In this document: positions 50,747-62,100 of the stretch, one piece after another
Numbering within the stretch: position 1 is the stretch's first letter
Layout of the letters: every line of letters begins with the position of its first letter
NCBI GenBank assembly: GCA_000499405.2
Contig: HG738137.1
Location: 14,625,661-14,689,660 of the forward strand
Source of the DNA: Onchocerca volvulus
Lineage: Eukaryota > Nematoda > Chromadorea > Rhabditida > Onchocercidae
Length of the DNA stretch: 64,000 bases
Reading direction: 5' to 3'
Notes under the pieces: model-generated
Database searches by the model: none
Told to the model about the DNA's origin: nothing
What the model saw: only the letters and a program-made list of their open reading frames with translations
Made by a program: the position numbers and the translations under genes

Positions 50747-52090
50747 CTGGAAAAATAATTTTGCAAATTCGAATCATGTAAAATTATCTCAATATTCTAC
50801 GAAAATTATTATATAAAATGTATTATTATGGTCCGTATATATATAAAATCAATACACATATATGTATACGCTTATATGTAAAAGCTACACAGACACATAG
50901 CAGTCGATATAGACCAATGTAGTTATCTACAGAATACATAAACATATACATATGTAACTATACTCATATACGAACATACATTCAAAAAAATATACATATA
51001 AAAATATATACATACATATTTCCTAATATATAGACATAAATATAACAAATCTACGTACATTCCTCTTTGTACATGTACGTGTATCATACGTGCACGTGGG
51101 TATATATGCATAGGAGCTATTACTTAGCACAAATTTTCTTCAGTAGTATTTATTGAAATGCATGACCTATACTTCACCACGGTGAACAAAACAATCCAAA
51201 AATTATTAAGAAAGTGGTGGAACACTAGAAGGGCGGAAGATCGGTCGGAAAATGAATTTTAATTTTGTATACAATTTCTACAGCTGTTGATCATGGAATT
51301 AAGCAAATACAATCGTATATTCGTAAATTACCGCGACATCATACTGACTGGACAAATCCCCCGGGATTTCCCATTACATCTCCGCTAAGCCCATTCATCT
51401 CTCCCACTCATCCTTCCTAATCTTAATCTCCCACTCATTAGGCATTTCAGTTCAAAAAATTAATATTGGCGCATTTATACATCGGCAATAAAACTCGCTC
51501 ATTCAGTATTCTATTGATAATCTGAGATTTAACTCCCGACACACTATGCAACATGATTTCCCACTTTCCAACCGGAAAGTTTAATTTGCATTTTTTAACC
51601 GGATATGATGCTTAATCGGATGTGATTAACCGGATGTGTTACATAGCTTTCTTGAAAATACGAAGAAATTTCGGCTTTTGTTCAAGATCAGATAATATAT
51701 TTTTCTCAATATTTGAATCGTTAGCTTGTTATATAAATTTTTCGGTTAAGAACAAAATACGAAGATCAGAGATTATTGTAATAAATCAATTTCATAACAG
51801 TGATTCTTTGTTTATTTCTGTGTAGTTGTGTTCTTTTTTATTTTTATTAAATTTTTTTATTCTATTAGATTTGATCATTTTCGGGACATGTTGTATTTAT
51901 TGAAATGAGGTTCTTTTCAAAGCCTTAAACCTAAGGAAGAATCATATCACGAACTGTTATATCAGAATAAAAATCATAAGATAATATGAAGAAACAGAAA
52001 ATTATTGCTCAGTAATTGATTGGTTCCAGTCATAGATTGTTTCATCAATTCGTTGGTATTGTTTCGATCTTTTGCGTCATTCATTCAGAA
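50747..52090. promoter_or_regulatory. Divergent intergenic region NDC80 / ZDHHC24
   Basis: Both genes are read outward from this 1.34 kb. 50830-51110 is a degenerate TACATA/CATATA microsatellite. 51190-51420 is less AT-rich (GGCGGAAGATCGGTCGG, CCCCCGGGATTTCCC, CTCCGCTAAGCCC) and is the likely promoter core; it shares the GATCGGTCGG-like word with the other divergent spacer (TCGGTCGGGGG). Short CCGGATGTG/CCGGATATG repeats occur at 51600-51640. No element was assigned to a known factor. Confidence 0.4.
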
Positions 52091-55000
52091 ATGCAGTACA
52101 AGCGGGATCGTCTCCATTTCGATGATGTCACTAATCAGATGGATATGCTCAAAGATTTTAGCGGACGATTGAAGGAAATGTTACCATCCGATACGCAGGA
52201 TCGGGTATTCTTTCATTTTTTGCTCCAATTTTTTTGTACATTAGGTAAATGTCATAGAATGTCATAGATGCAATATCGCATGGTATCTCTTTCTTCAACG
52301 CATATATTTATCTGTGTAATAAAACGCTTTCATCTTCATCTATGACATTATATCAATTCAACGAAAATAAGTTCTCCTGTATTTAAGCTCTTTATATTAG
52401 TTTTTCGCAGTATAGATCGCTGGATCGTTATCAGCCAAGATATTACTATGTAATTCTTTAGCCAACTTTGAATTTTCCGAAACCAATGTTTCTATTATCA
52501 TTGATCTTTGAAGCTAACTTAGCACTTCTTTTTCTTCGGATATCGAAACTTCTTATTAAATAACACAAATATCATATTTGTGTTATCTTTCAGATCGCAA
52601 TGTTCATTTTGTTTATACTGCTACCGCTTGGATTTCTATTCGAAATATTCGTGGTATTACCGAATGAGCATGAAATGATGACGAAGGTATAATATTCACT
52701 ATGTCTTTATTGTATACTTCTGTTTCCTTGAAATTTTATTTAACATGAAATATGTATTTATACTTTCGAATTCGCTGATTGAAATGAATTTAATCATTAA
52801 GGGATCGATTTATATGATTGATGATTGTAATGATGGAATGCAAGTAAAATGCAGTTCCCGCTAGTTCCTTTTTCTTACTTTTTTTTTTTTTGGTAGTAAC
52901 TCACTGTGTTGTTTCAAGATCGTATTTCATTGGCATTGTTTTCAGGGGTGGAATTTAAGAGTTGGTATATTGATGTTCTTGGGATTGAATGCATTTGCTA
53001 ATGTGTACAAGATTATATCAGTTGGACCAAATGGTAATTATTCTGATTTGCCTGCTGTGCAGAAGCAAGGATATCGATTTTGCTACAACTGTCAGCTGAA
53101 TGAGCCTCCACGATCGCATCATTGTCCAGGTAATTGTGAAATCAGCAATATGTAAATAAGATTTTAATCAATTTGATGATAGTCGTTTTTTTAAATATAG
53201 TTTAGTCAAACTTTTGTCAATTCCCAACATATAGAAATGTAAATATATTAAGAAATATAAACATACTCTTTGGGATGGAATGATTTTGCTTTATGAAATA
53301 TCAATCCTATAAGGTTTGTATCCATTTTTGCAATGTATTGAATCAATTTATTTGAAAGAAATAAAACTGATATCTTCAGTGGAATCTGTTACTCTATATG
53401 ATAGCGTTTAACGAATTTATTGTTTTTGTTCGAACAATTAATTTTCTTTCTAAATCATATATTTTTATATTTCAGTTTGTGACAAATGTGCGTTTAGGCG
53501 TGATCATCATTGTTCGTTTGTTGCTGTATGCATTGGGCACTTCAATCAGCGTTACTACATTAGTGCTGTTTGTAGTTTGTGGATTATTTCCTCTGTCATG
53601 GTGATGTAAGACTATTTTTCATTCATTTTAAATGCCAAAATAACTCAAATTATCCATTTAAACATTTAGTTTGAGTTATTTCTGAATTTTTTTTTTCACC
53701 ATAAATACGATTTAGATTTATTCAGAAATATTCCTGCCAATGCCATTCTCTTTTTCATTGCCCCAGTCATTTGTATATAAATCGACTTTATTTCATTTTA
53801 AATAGCAGAGAGAACTATGTGATATCTGTTGTTCTTTTGGCGAAATATTTCTATTCAGTTTTTTGGGTTAGATCAGTTTAACTCTTCTTTCACTTTATAA
53901 CTCAAAGCATTTTTGATAAGGGTAATTTCGGATCTTAAGTTTAAACTGAGCTAGCCACATAGACGATAATTCTGCTTTCTAAAACTAATACAAGTAGGAT
54001 TTTCTCAGGCACTAAAAACAGAGTCAACTATTATTGCTTAGTGATATGATTACACTTTCACATCACTTTGTAGAAACCTTTACTGGATACTTTAGATGTT
54101 CTTCTTGCACTAGAGTTATTGCAAAAATAAAGAGTAACTTTATTCTTGTCAATATGCCTCGAGAATTATCACTCTGACACTTTCTAAAAAAATGCTCTAT
54201 ACCAGTTTTCAGTACATGGTCTGTTTTATCAAAGTGACTGTTAAATCTAATAATTCCCATAACAACTAAATTTTATAAAACATGTAACTCTAAATATAGA
54301 AAATAGAAACAAATAAGCCTCTTGTTCATAATAACGAGCGTTCAACACTGAATGCTTAAGGGAGTGGCTTCGCAAAAGAGCAGAAAGCTTCTCAGAATTT
54401 TCAATACTTACTGTGCCGACAAGGATTTTTTGAAGGCGTTTATGACATTTCCTGCACAAATTTTAATACAACATTAAATTTTTCTTTTTCGTGCCATAAA
54501 TTTCGATCGTCAATATTTTTTCTTAGTATCCAAAAGTTTTTAAACTAAACTCAGCAATGGTATAGAAAAAAAAAATTGTCGATGAAGTTGTTTTTCAGTT
54601 TACGATGAATTTAAAACGGACTAGATTACTTTTTCTACATTAAGAGCTTGTATTCTGCTAAAAACAATTAATCTACTCAGTTCTTCTGGTACATTAACTT
54701 TACATTAAATGCCTTACGATGCTGAATTAATGATTATATTTGACTTCAGATGGAATTGGTCATTTATGTGGACAGCACTTGGTGGTTTTTCGCCATTGCA
54801 GCTATGGGAATTGATAGTGCCTCATTTGGCAGTAATCTTTCGTATTATTAGTTTCACCGAGTTTCTATGTGTGATGATTTTCGTCTTTTCATTTACTGTA
54901 TTCGTCTTTTTATGTTATCTGATCACAGCTCAGCTTTTTTGCCTTTACCGTGGGCAGACCCGTGTGGAGTATCTTTTGGTACATGCTTTCATTCTTTACT

Positions 55001-55429
55001 ATTTTCTTCTCATTTTTTTACACATTCCTGAAGTGCTAAATTAAAGCTCCGACTAATGGTAAGGAGCAGGTGATTGTTCTTTTTGATGAAGTAAAAAGTA
55101 CGCTTTTCTTATTGAGGATTTATTGCTAAGAATTTTAAGGTTTATTTTTGTATCGAAATTTTCAATTTCTTTAATCATTTTTAAAAATTTTTCTTTAACT
55201 TTTCTTATATATCAAACTTCCACTTTTTTAAAATTTTAATTAAAAAAACATTATTTTTTAGGATGTGCATGCTTATAATCTAGGATTTATGGAAAATATC
55301 CGTCAAGCTATGGGTAGACGTTGGTTGATGGCGTTATTAGTGCCGTTTATTTCTTCACCACTCGATTCCGATGGTCTTTCGTATCCAACTCGTGAGACTA
55401 AGCCATTGAATGATATGAAAACTATGTGA
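52091..55429 (+). CDS. zdhhc24: DHHC palmitoyltransferase, ZDHHC24-like
   Basis: Six exons: 52091-52204, 52594-52686, 52946-53129, 53476-53605, 54750-54978, 55262-55429; 305 residues (human ZDHHC24 284). S-acyltransferase of endomembranes that moves palmitate to cysteines of client proteins. The start ATG follows a TTCATTCAGAA acceptor. TM1 is near 40-62 ([20 protein letters not shown]), TM2 near 72-92, then the zinc-binding Cys-rich domain: CYNC, RSHHCP, CDKC, and the catalytic DHHC at residues 140-143 followed by [17 protein letters not shown]3 and TM4 follow. The C-terminal RGQT-x-x-[19 protein letters not shown] and [11 protein letters not shown] blocks are specific to ZDHHC24 among DHHC enzymes. 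All catalytic and zinc ligands are present. Intron 4 (53606-54749) contains antisense bacterial secA sequence. No overlap with the divergent ndc-80. Confidence 0.93.
53815..54312. other. Possible further endosymbiont-derived DNA in intron 4
   Basis: Flanks the secA relic. It is less AT-rich than other introns here and has few homopolymers. The minus strand shows short open stretches (for example [20 protein letters not shown] near 54180-54100 and [18 protein letters not shown] near 54010-53950) that I cannot assign. It may be a rearranged piece of the same transfer, or host sequence. Confidence 0.35.
54313..54530 (-). pseudogene. secA: Alphaproteobacterial (Wolbachia-type) secA fragment in an intron
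   Basis: The minus strand encodes about 70 residues of the preprotein translocase ATPase SecA. It starts with [20 protein letters not shown] and KFVQE; one frameshift follows; then [40 protein letters not shown] and EQEAY. The [11 protein letters not shown] and VLNARxxEQEA motifs belong to the second nucleotide-binding domain, just before the IAQAG..TIATNMAGRGTDIQLGG stretch, which is missing. The NAR-x-x-EQEAY form is characteristic of alphaproteobacteria. Nematode nuclei have no secA, so this is a transferred bacterial piece, most likely from Wolbachia. It is non-functional: frameshifted, truncated at both ends and antisense to the host gene. Confidence 0.85.
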
Positions 55430-57149
55430 TGGATCAGAAACAACTTCATTCTCTCCTGCAGCCTTAAAATCTTCAAAATTTTTAATTCTTCCCATTTTAT
55501 CCGAAAATTTTTTTGAGAGAGTTTGGCAATAATAGTTGACCAGGATGATCTTTTGCAATTACTTAATGTCTCTCTAACTTTTAGTGAGTTTTGCTGTTTA
55601 TTCAAACATTGTCATTTTACTCTATGAATATGCAGGGAGAGAAAGAGCTGAGAAAGGGACATTATATGCATATTATTGTGGTTTTAAGGAATATTATGCT
55701 TTTGAATAGTATCGCTTTTCTTTTAGCTAAAGTTTTCATTTAATTCAAGATCAGTAAAAGTTCTTTCTTGCCTTATTTTAAAATACTTATTGCTCTCTGG
55801 TTATTTTTAATAACTTTTCTTATAGTAATAATGTAATTATTGAATATGTTTAATCAAGTAAATAATAAATAAATAGTTATAATGATGAGTGATGATCTCC
55901 AAGCACGCTGCCATCATATGTGAAGTTTATGTTTTTTTTAAAATCTTTTTGCTAGTCCTATAGTCATATAGCGTGCTTGTTTTTATTTAAATTTCGATTT
56001 TTTTAACGATCCAAGTCATTCATTACTTTATTAGTCATATAGCTTTTATGATGTACGTTGTAGCTAGTCATTATTTTATTTGGTATATTTAATTTTCAAT
56101 ATGTAAATGTATTTTTTGCATAAATGTTTGTTCCTTTATCAATATTTTATTTAACTTTGTCTTCTATATCGACTTGTTTGTTAATTATTCTACAAATTCA
56201 AGTTTAGTTTTAGATTTCATTAATCTCTATATAAATTTTTTTCTATCCTTGCATAAATGATAACAAGTAATTAGTCGAGAATTATCATCAGTGATAATGT
56301 TAAATCTGTATGAGTTATAATACATTGCACTTTAAAATGCAATTCAATCTAACTTTTTGATTTTTTCGTTCTATCAGAAGTCAAAACTAGTTATTAATTA
56401 CCAAAGAATATTGTACGATTCTAGTTGATTTCAATTGAATCCCAATTGATTGGAGTCAGTTCTAATCGCTATATTTTAACTAACAACGTTTAAAACTAGA
56501 AATTTTTTCTTCCTTTTAAAAAAATTCAATTTTTTCTCTGAAAAAAATTTTTTTTCAAAACAATTCTTTTAAAAAAGTAGAAGTCCAAAAATAATTATTG
56601 CAAACATATTTTCAGACGTTTGGGTTGTTATCAATTTTAGGTTGGATTTTATGGAAATTATTACTTTGAAAGTTGGGAAATTTTGCTAATTAAATTTACC
56701 TGCATATATTTATAACTTAAAAAAGATTTCATTTGAATGGTTAATTTCGAACTGAATATGCCTAATGTAAATATTGCTTGATTTAATTGTTTGCATTTAA
56801 ATATTTGTTAAATAATTACAATAATTTATCAGCAGTATATAAGCAGGGAAGTTACAAGGAAATTTATTACTGTTTATTGAAATTTTTGCGCGTAACGGTT
56901 GATATTTCAGATATAAGGGCTAATTTGTAAATATAAATTTTTGTAATTATTAACAAATATCTTTCGAATAATAAATTGAAATTAAAAAAGAAGAAATGAT
57001 TTCTTGGAATATATCTAGAATTTTATTATTTAAGATTTTATGATTTTTTGTATTTTGTAATTAAAACTTTATAATTTTTTTAAATATTTATTTCAAGGAA
57101 AGATTGATAAAAGAAACAAACGAGAAAAAGAAAAGAAAAAAAAGAAAAA
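55430..57149. other. Intergenic with palmitoyltransferase 3' UTR
   Basis: 3' UTR followed by AT-rich sequence. An AATAAATAAATAG cluster near 55862 is a plausible polyadenylation signal. TATTTCAAG at about 57095-57103 is a likely trans-splice acceptor for the next gene. No other gene seen. Confidence 0.5.
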
Positions 57150-59104
57150 ATGCAAGAAGATGGTTTAAATCGAGAAACCTTAAATCTTGATGATTGTTTT
57201 GATAAATGTTTAAAAAAAGCAATAAATGATACGCAGCAACTTGTGAAAGGTGAAATAAGCGATGAAGAATTAGGTTATTCCAATTTTTTTTTTTTTTTCT
57301 TCAATTCTTTGAATTATTCATAAATTTAAGATTTAAAATACATTGAAATTATGCTTAGAAAAATTTCAAATATATATAAAATTTTTAGGAAAAAATTAAT
57401 TTCAAAATTGAATTCCATTATTTTTTATTAGCTAACACTAAATTATTGCATTTTTTTTTGTGTGTAATAATAATTATTATTATTAATTACATGCAACAAC
57501 AGATTTGGTCTAAATTTGTAACAGACTTGATTGAATTAGCATTTCCTAGGGCCAGAATTTGTTAGGCCATAATTTCCTAGGGTCAGAATTTGTTAGGCCA
57601 TAATTTCCTAGGGTTAGAATTTTTAGGCCATAATTTCTTAGGATCAGAATTTGATAGATTATATTTTTATACTTTATTATTATGCATATTGCTAAATATT
57701 TCGTAAATTGATCAAGTTTCAATAATCAATAACACATATATCAAATAATAGATTATCATAAAATTCATATTTAAAATGCTTCTTAATAATATTCAAAGTA
57801 CGTTCATTTTTTTTCTTTCTTTAATGCTTAAAATTTCGGGAAGAAAGTGTATAAAGTTTTATCTCAAATTGTTGAAATTTAATTCTCGATTTTAAATTAA
57901 TTAGAATTTTCATCTTGAATATTTATGCCTAATATAGGTGTATGATATAGTCATGTAACTTTAAAATAACATAATTTAAACTCTTAAAGTTCGATTCTTA
58001 ATGTTTATTTATCATTTAACAATATGTGTTCTTTTTTTTTTTCAAATGAATAATTTTATTATTGAAATTTATTATTTTATTCTTTCTTTTTTTCGTTCAA
58101 ATTAATGATAATTTTATTTTTGAAAAGCTAAAATTCAAAAAACTGAAAGCTCTAGCTAAGCTTCATTATTATTTACTAATCAATTGATGCTTTATGCCAA
58201 AAAAAAAAACGACAAAGTTGATTAATCAAGTTAAAATAATTAAGCAGATGTTGAGCAAGGATTGCAGCAAAAATCAGTAGGAAAAATGATCGAAAATTTC
58301 ACAAAAATATTTTTGGGCGATGAAAAAGTTGATTATGCGGATGTGAATGTAGAAATGCGCCTGAAAAATGTTCGAAATAATCCAAGAAAGCATCATGTTC
58401 GATTCCTTGCTTTTGTAAACTTTTTTTTTCTTTGATATTAATTTTTTTTTTCTTTTTGAACATTTTTTTGTGATATTTTATCAAAAAAAAAAATTTTTTT
58501 TTACCTAATAGAAATGTTTGAATTATCAATCTTATTAAAGTTTCATTAAAAAAAAAAAAAATTAGAATGTATGATATGATATCATAATTCTTTAAATTTC
58601 TTATTTCTTGATTTTATTCCTTGTATTTTTAAAAGAAATTTGCAGTAACAATATTAAAATTTTAGTGAAACAATTATGCTGTAGCAGTAGTTTTAATTTT
58701 AATTTTGATTTTAGTTTTAGTTTTAATTTCAGTGATACAATTTAATAATGTTTATTTAAAATTATTTCAATTCATCATATTAACATTTTTTTTCTAAATA
58801 TTTTGCATAACTTTTTGCATAATAAGCAGAAATTATTAATGCAAATTTAATTTCAAAATTCTTTTTTTTTTCCTTTTACAATAAGAATTTGTATTTCTTT
58901 TGTGATCGTTCCAATTTTTAAAAAATGTACGATTTAATTTTTAAGGACGATAAATAAGTAAGCAAATAAGTATGAAGGAAAAAATATGAATAAATAAATG
59001 AATAATAAAATTATAGAAAATCTAAATTTAATTATCGAAAATACGAACAATTTCAGCAGCCACAAGGTTTGGACGAACGTGGTGGTCGAATTATACGTGA
59101 CTGA
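57150..59104 (+). CDS. Unrecognised small hydrophilic protein, 112 aa
   Basis: Three exons in phase: 57150-57273, 58248-58414, 59057-59104 (stop TGA). Acceptors read AAGCAG and TTTCAG; the first intron (974 bp) holds a 31-bp tandem repeat. The protein is charged and has no membrane segment or signal peptide. The N-terminus has LNLDDCFDKCLKKAIND, a likely amphipathic helix with CxxxC; the middle has QGLQQKSVGKMIENFTKIFL and ADVNVEMRLKNVR; the end is GLDERGGRIIRD. I know no family with this order. Splice sites, phase and composition favour a true gene, probably nematode-specific. The start is chosen as the first ATG after a likely trans-splice acceptor about 50 bp upstream. Additional exons cannot be ruled out. 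Confidence 0.65.
57541..57661. repeat. Four-copy 31-bp tandem repeat in an intron
   Basis: Units at 57541-57571, 57572-57602, 57603-57632 and 57633-57661, with consensus ATTTCCTAGGGYCAGAATTT then GTTAGGCCATA. The first two differ at one base; the last is more decayed. Lies in intron 1 of the 112-residue protein gene. Confidence 0.95.
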
Positions 59105-62100
59105 AGTGAAATTATTTTAAAATAAAATTCAAAATTTTGAAAATGATTGTTCGTTAATATTCATCTTATCACATAATAAAAATTATATATCGAAAATTTC
59201 ATACCATTTCATGTCATTAAGAGTTCTATTAAATTAAAAATATTAAAATTTTACGATTCTTCTTTTTTTTTTCATAGAGCATTTTATGGATAATTTTATA
59301 ATCATTTTTTATTAGAAGGAAACAAAGCGATTTTGTCAGGTTAATTCCTTCGAAAGTTTTAATATTATTCAAACAAGCTTGAATGACAGATTTGGCTAAA
59401 ATATGCAAATTTTTCTTATTATTAAATTGTTTGATATTCCAATTTTAAAATAAATTTGAAAATAATATTCCAAAATATATTCAAAATATATGTACTAATG
59501 TTCTTAATACATGCAAAAATATGTGAAATTTATTTTAAAATTTTTACTCAAAAATTTCTTGATATATTACATAAATGAATGAATGAAAACTTTGAAAAGA
59601 AAATGAAATAAGTCTATTTTGAAAATTTAAATACAATGTCAAACTTGTATACATGTTATAATATAAATTGGTATTCTATTTTAAAGATAATTATTTGATT
59701 ATTCAAAGAGAAATTCAAGTATAATACGGTAATGCATATAAAATTCTGTGAATGAATAATTGTTTATTGAAAATGAATGAGAAACAAATGTGTTATAAAT
59801 TGAAAAATAACTGAAAATAAAAGAACAAAAATAAATTAAATAGAATAATTAATGAATGAATATTTTAATCATTAATCAATTGATTACAATTTCTATTACT
59901 CAATTATAAATTTTCCTAATTTCATATACTTTTTTTCTATTTCTTTAATTGAACATAGTTAATGGAATATCCGAATTGTCGTAACACAGCAAACACTATG
60001 CATGCAAATAGCATGCAAAGAAAGTTATTGCTTGCATGTTAGCATGCAGAAAAAGTTATTGCTTGCATGTTAGCATGCAACTATGGTACTCAGTAGTCCA
60101 TAATTGTCATTTAATTTACGATAATATTTCATCAAAAATTGCTCATTTCGTTTGAAAAAAACATTTTTTAACTTCTCAATCCGGAATTGGTCGAATCAAT
60201 TCGAGATCCGACAATATTGCGTGATTAGCTGAAATTCCGGAATATTTTTCAAAACTTTCGCTTCCCTCAATGTATATCCTGTTTGCTTTTTTCAATGAAT
60301 AAACTAAATCTCTAAATCTCGTCCCAAGTGGCCAAATCTTGGCTAAATCAATTATTGGCTAAATTGTAATGAAGTGACTTGTAATTTAAAATTCGGAAAG
60401 CTTTTGCTGGTCATTATTAGATTTAAATTAAGTGACACTCGAAGTATTTCTCCATTAATTCACAAAATTTATGCATGCGCATTGATGTAGTGTGAATTAA
60501 AGCCAACGAAATTTTGTCATTTCAATTTAAAAAAAAAAAAAAAAAAAAAAAAGTTTATGAAAGATATTTCCATTGTTTTTAAGAAAACTTTATTCTGGCT
60601 ATGTGCATTTATTGCTACTATTTTCTTTTATTATAATTACAAAAATGGACTTGGCTTTTTTTTTTTTTTTAAATTTTGTGAATTGTTGGCACTGTCATCT
60701 ACCACAAATTCTGAACTTTGACATTTTGTAGGATATCTATCAGCTATTAAATAGAGCTACATAATCAAGTTATTGCAGTTTTTTATTTACAAAATTTTCA
60801 AAGACTTTAAATTTTGAATTACAAATATAAAATTTAACTTTCGTTGTACATAAAATATACGTATAAAATAAACGTCCATCATATTATTGTTGTACTTATG
60901 AAATCAATAATTGTATGAATTTGCAATTATTTTGCTTCGTTAAGGAATTTAAATAATATTAATCTTTTTTTTTTTTTTTTTAAAAAAAATAATTTTGAGA
61001 AAGCCGAAAGAAAATGTTGACAATAATAGAGCATTAATATGCTTATTTATTGTAAAAATACAAATATTATTGGGAAATAAAATAAGCAAAATTAATATTT
61101 CATTTGTTGTTAAATATTCTTTTGATTTTTTTTCAAAACCAAAAAAAAAATGAATTGAAATTATGCAAATTCTTTAATTAAGCAAATTAATTACAAACTT
61201 GCACAAATGTTTTCTTCATAACCACAATAATAGTGGTGATGAACATTTATTTTTTTAACGGATTTACTTATCTATTTTATACTTTCGCTCTCAATACTTA
61301 AATAAGCCAAATTTTAAATGAATTGAAATGGATTATTGATTTGATCTGATATTAAAATTATTCAACCTTTTGATTCAATTATAAAGTTTAATTATCTAAC
61401 GATAAGGTCATAAATTTTAATCACAAAATAGTACCAAGTTTAGTTCAATATATAAGTAAGCATTAAAAATTGTTTCCAAAAAAAAAAAAAAAGTTTTTCT
61501 CGGACGGTTCTACTCAATCTTTCATTTTTTCAGTTCTTATATTATTTATGCATTTCCTATTTTTTTTTATTTAATATTTTTGGTAATTTTTAAGATTTAA
61601 TCCATATTATAAATAAATTACATAAATGATATATTCAGACATGAAATTTTATTTTTCAACTTCTTATTCGTCGATAATTGATCAAATTTCAAAATGAATT
61701 ATGTAAAAAATTTTAATAAAATTATAATTTATAAAGAGAAATATCAGAAAAATTCTAAAATTACTAATGAATACATTGCTATTTATTCCTTGACGTTTTT
61801 TTCATAATTTTTATCTGCATAATAATGTATGAAAAAAATGTTTATTTATTTACTTATTAATCAATCCTACTGCTTTTGTTTATTTTTTAGCCAACTCACT
61901 AGTTTTTTGTAAATAATGTCCATGTAAAATGATATCAGAAACTAAATTATTGATTAATTATTCGGATTTTTACAATTTTTTAATCAATATGTGCTTATAT
62001 TTTGATAATGTTTCTTAAATGATTAGTCAGCATTATTGATCGATTATTTACTAAAAGTAGTAAATAGCAAATTTGAATAATGCAAAGGATAGTTGCAGTA

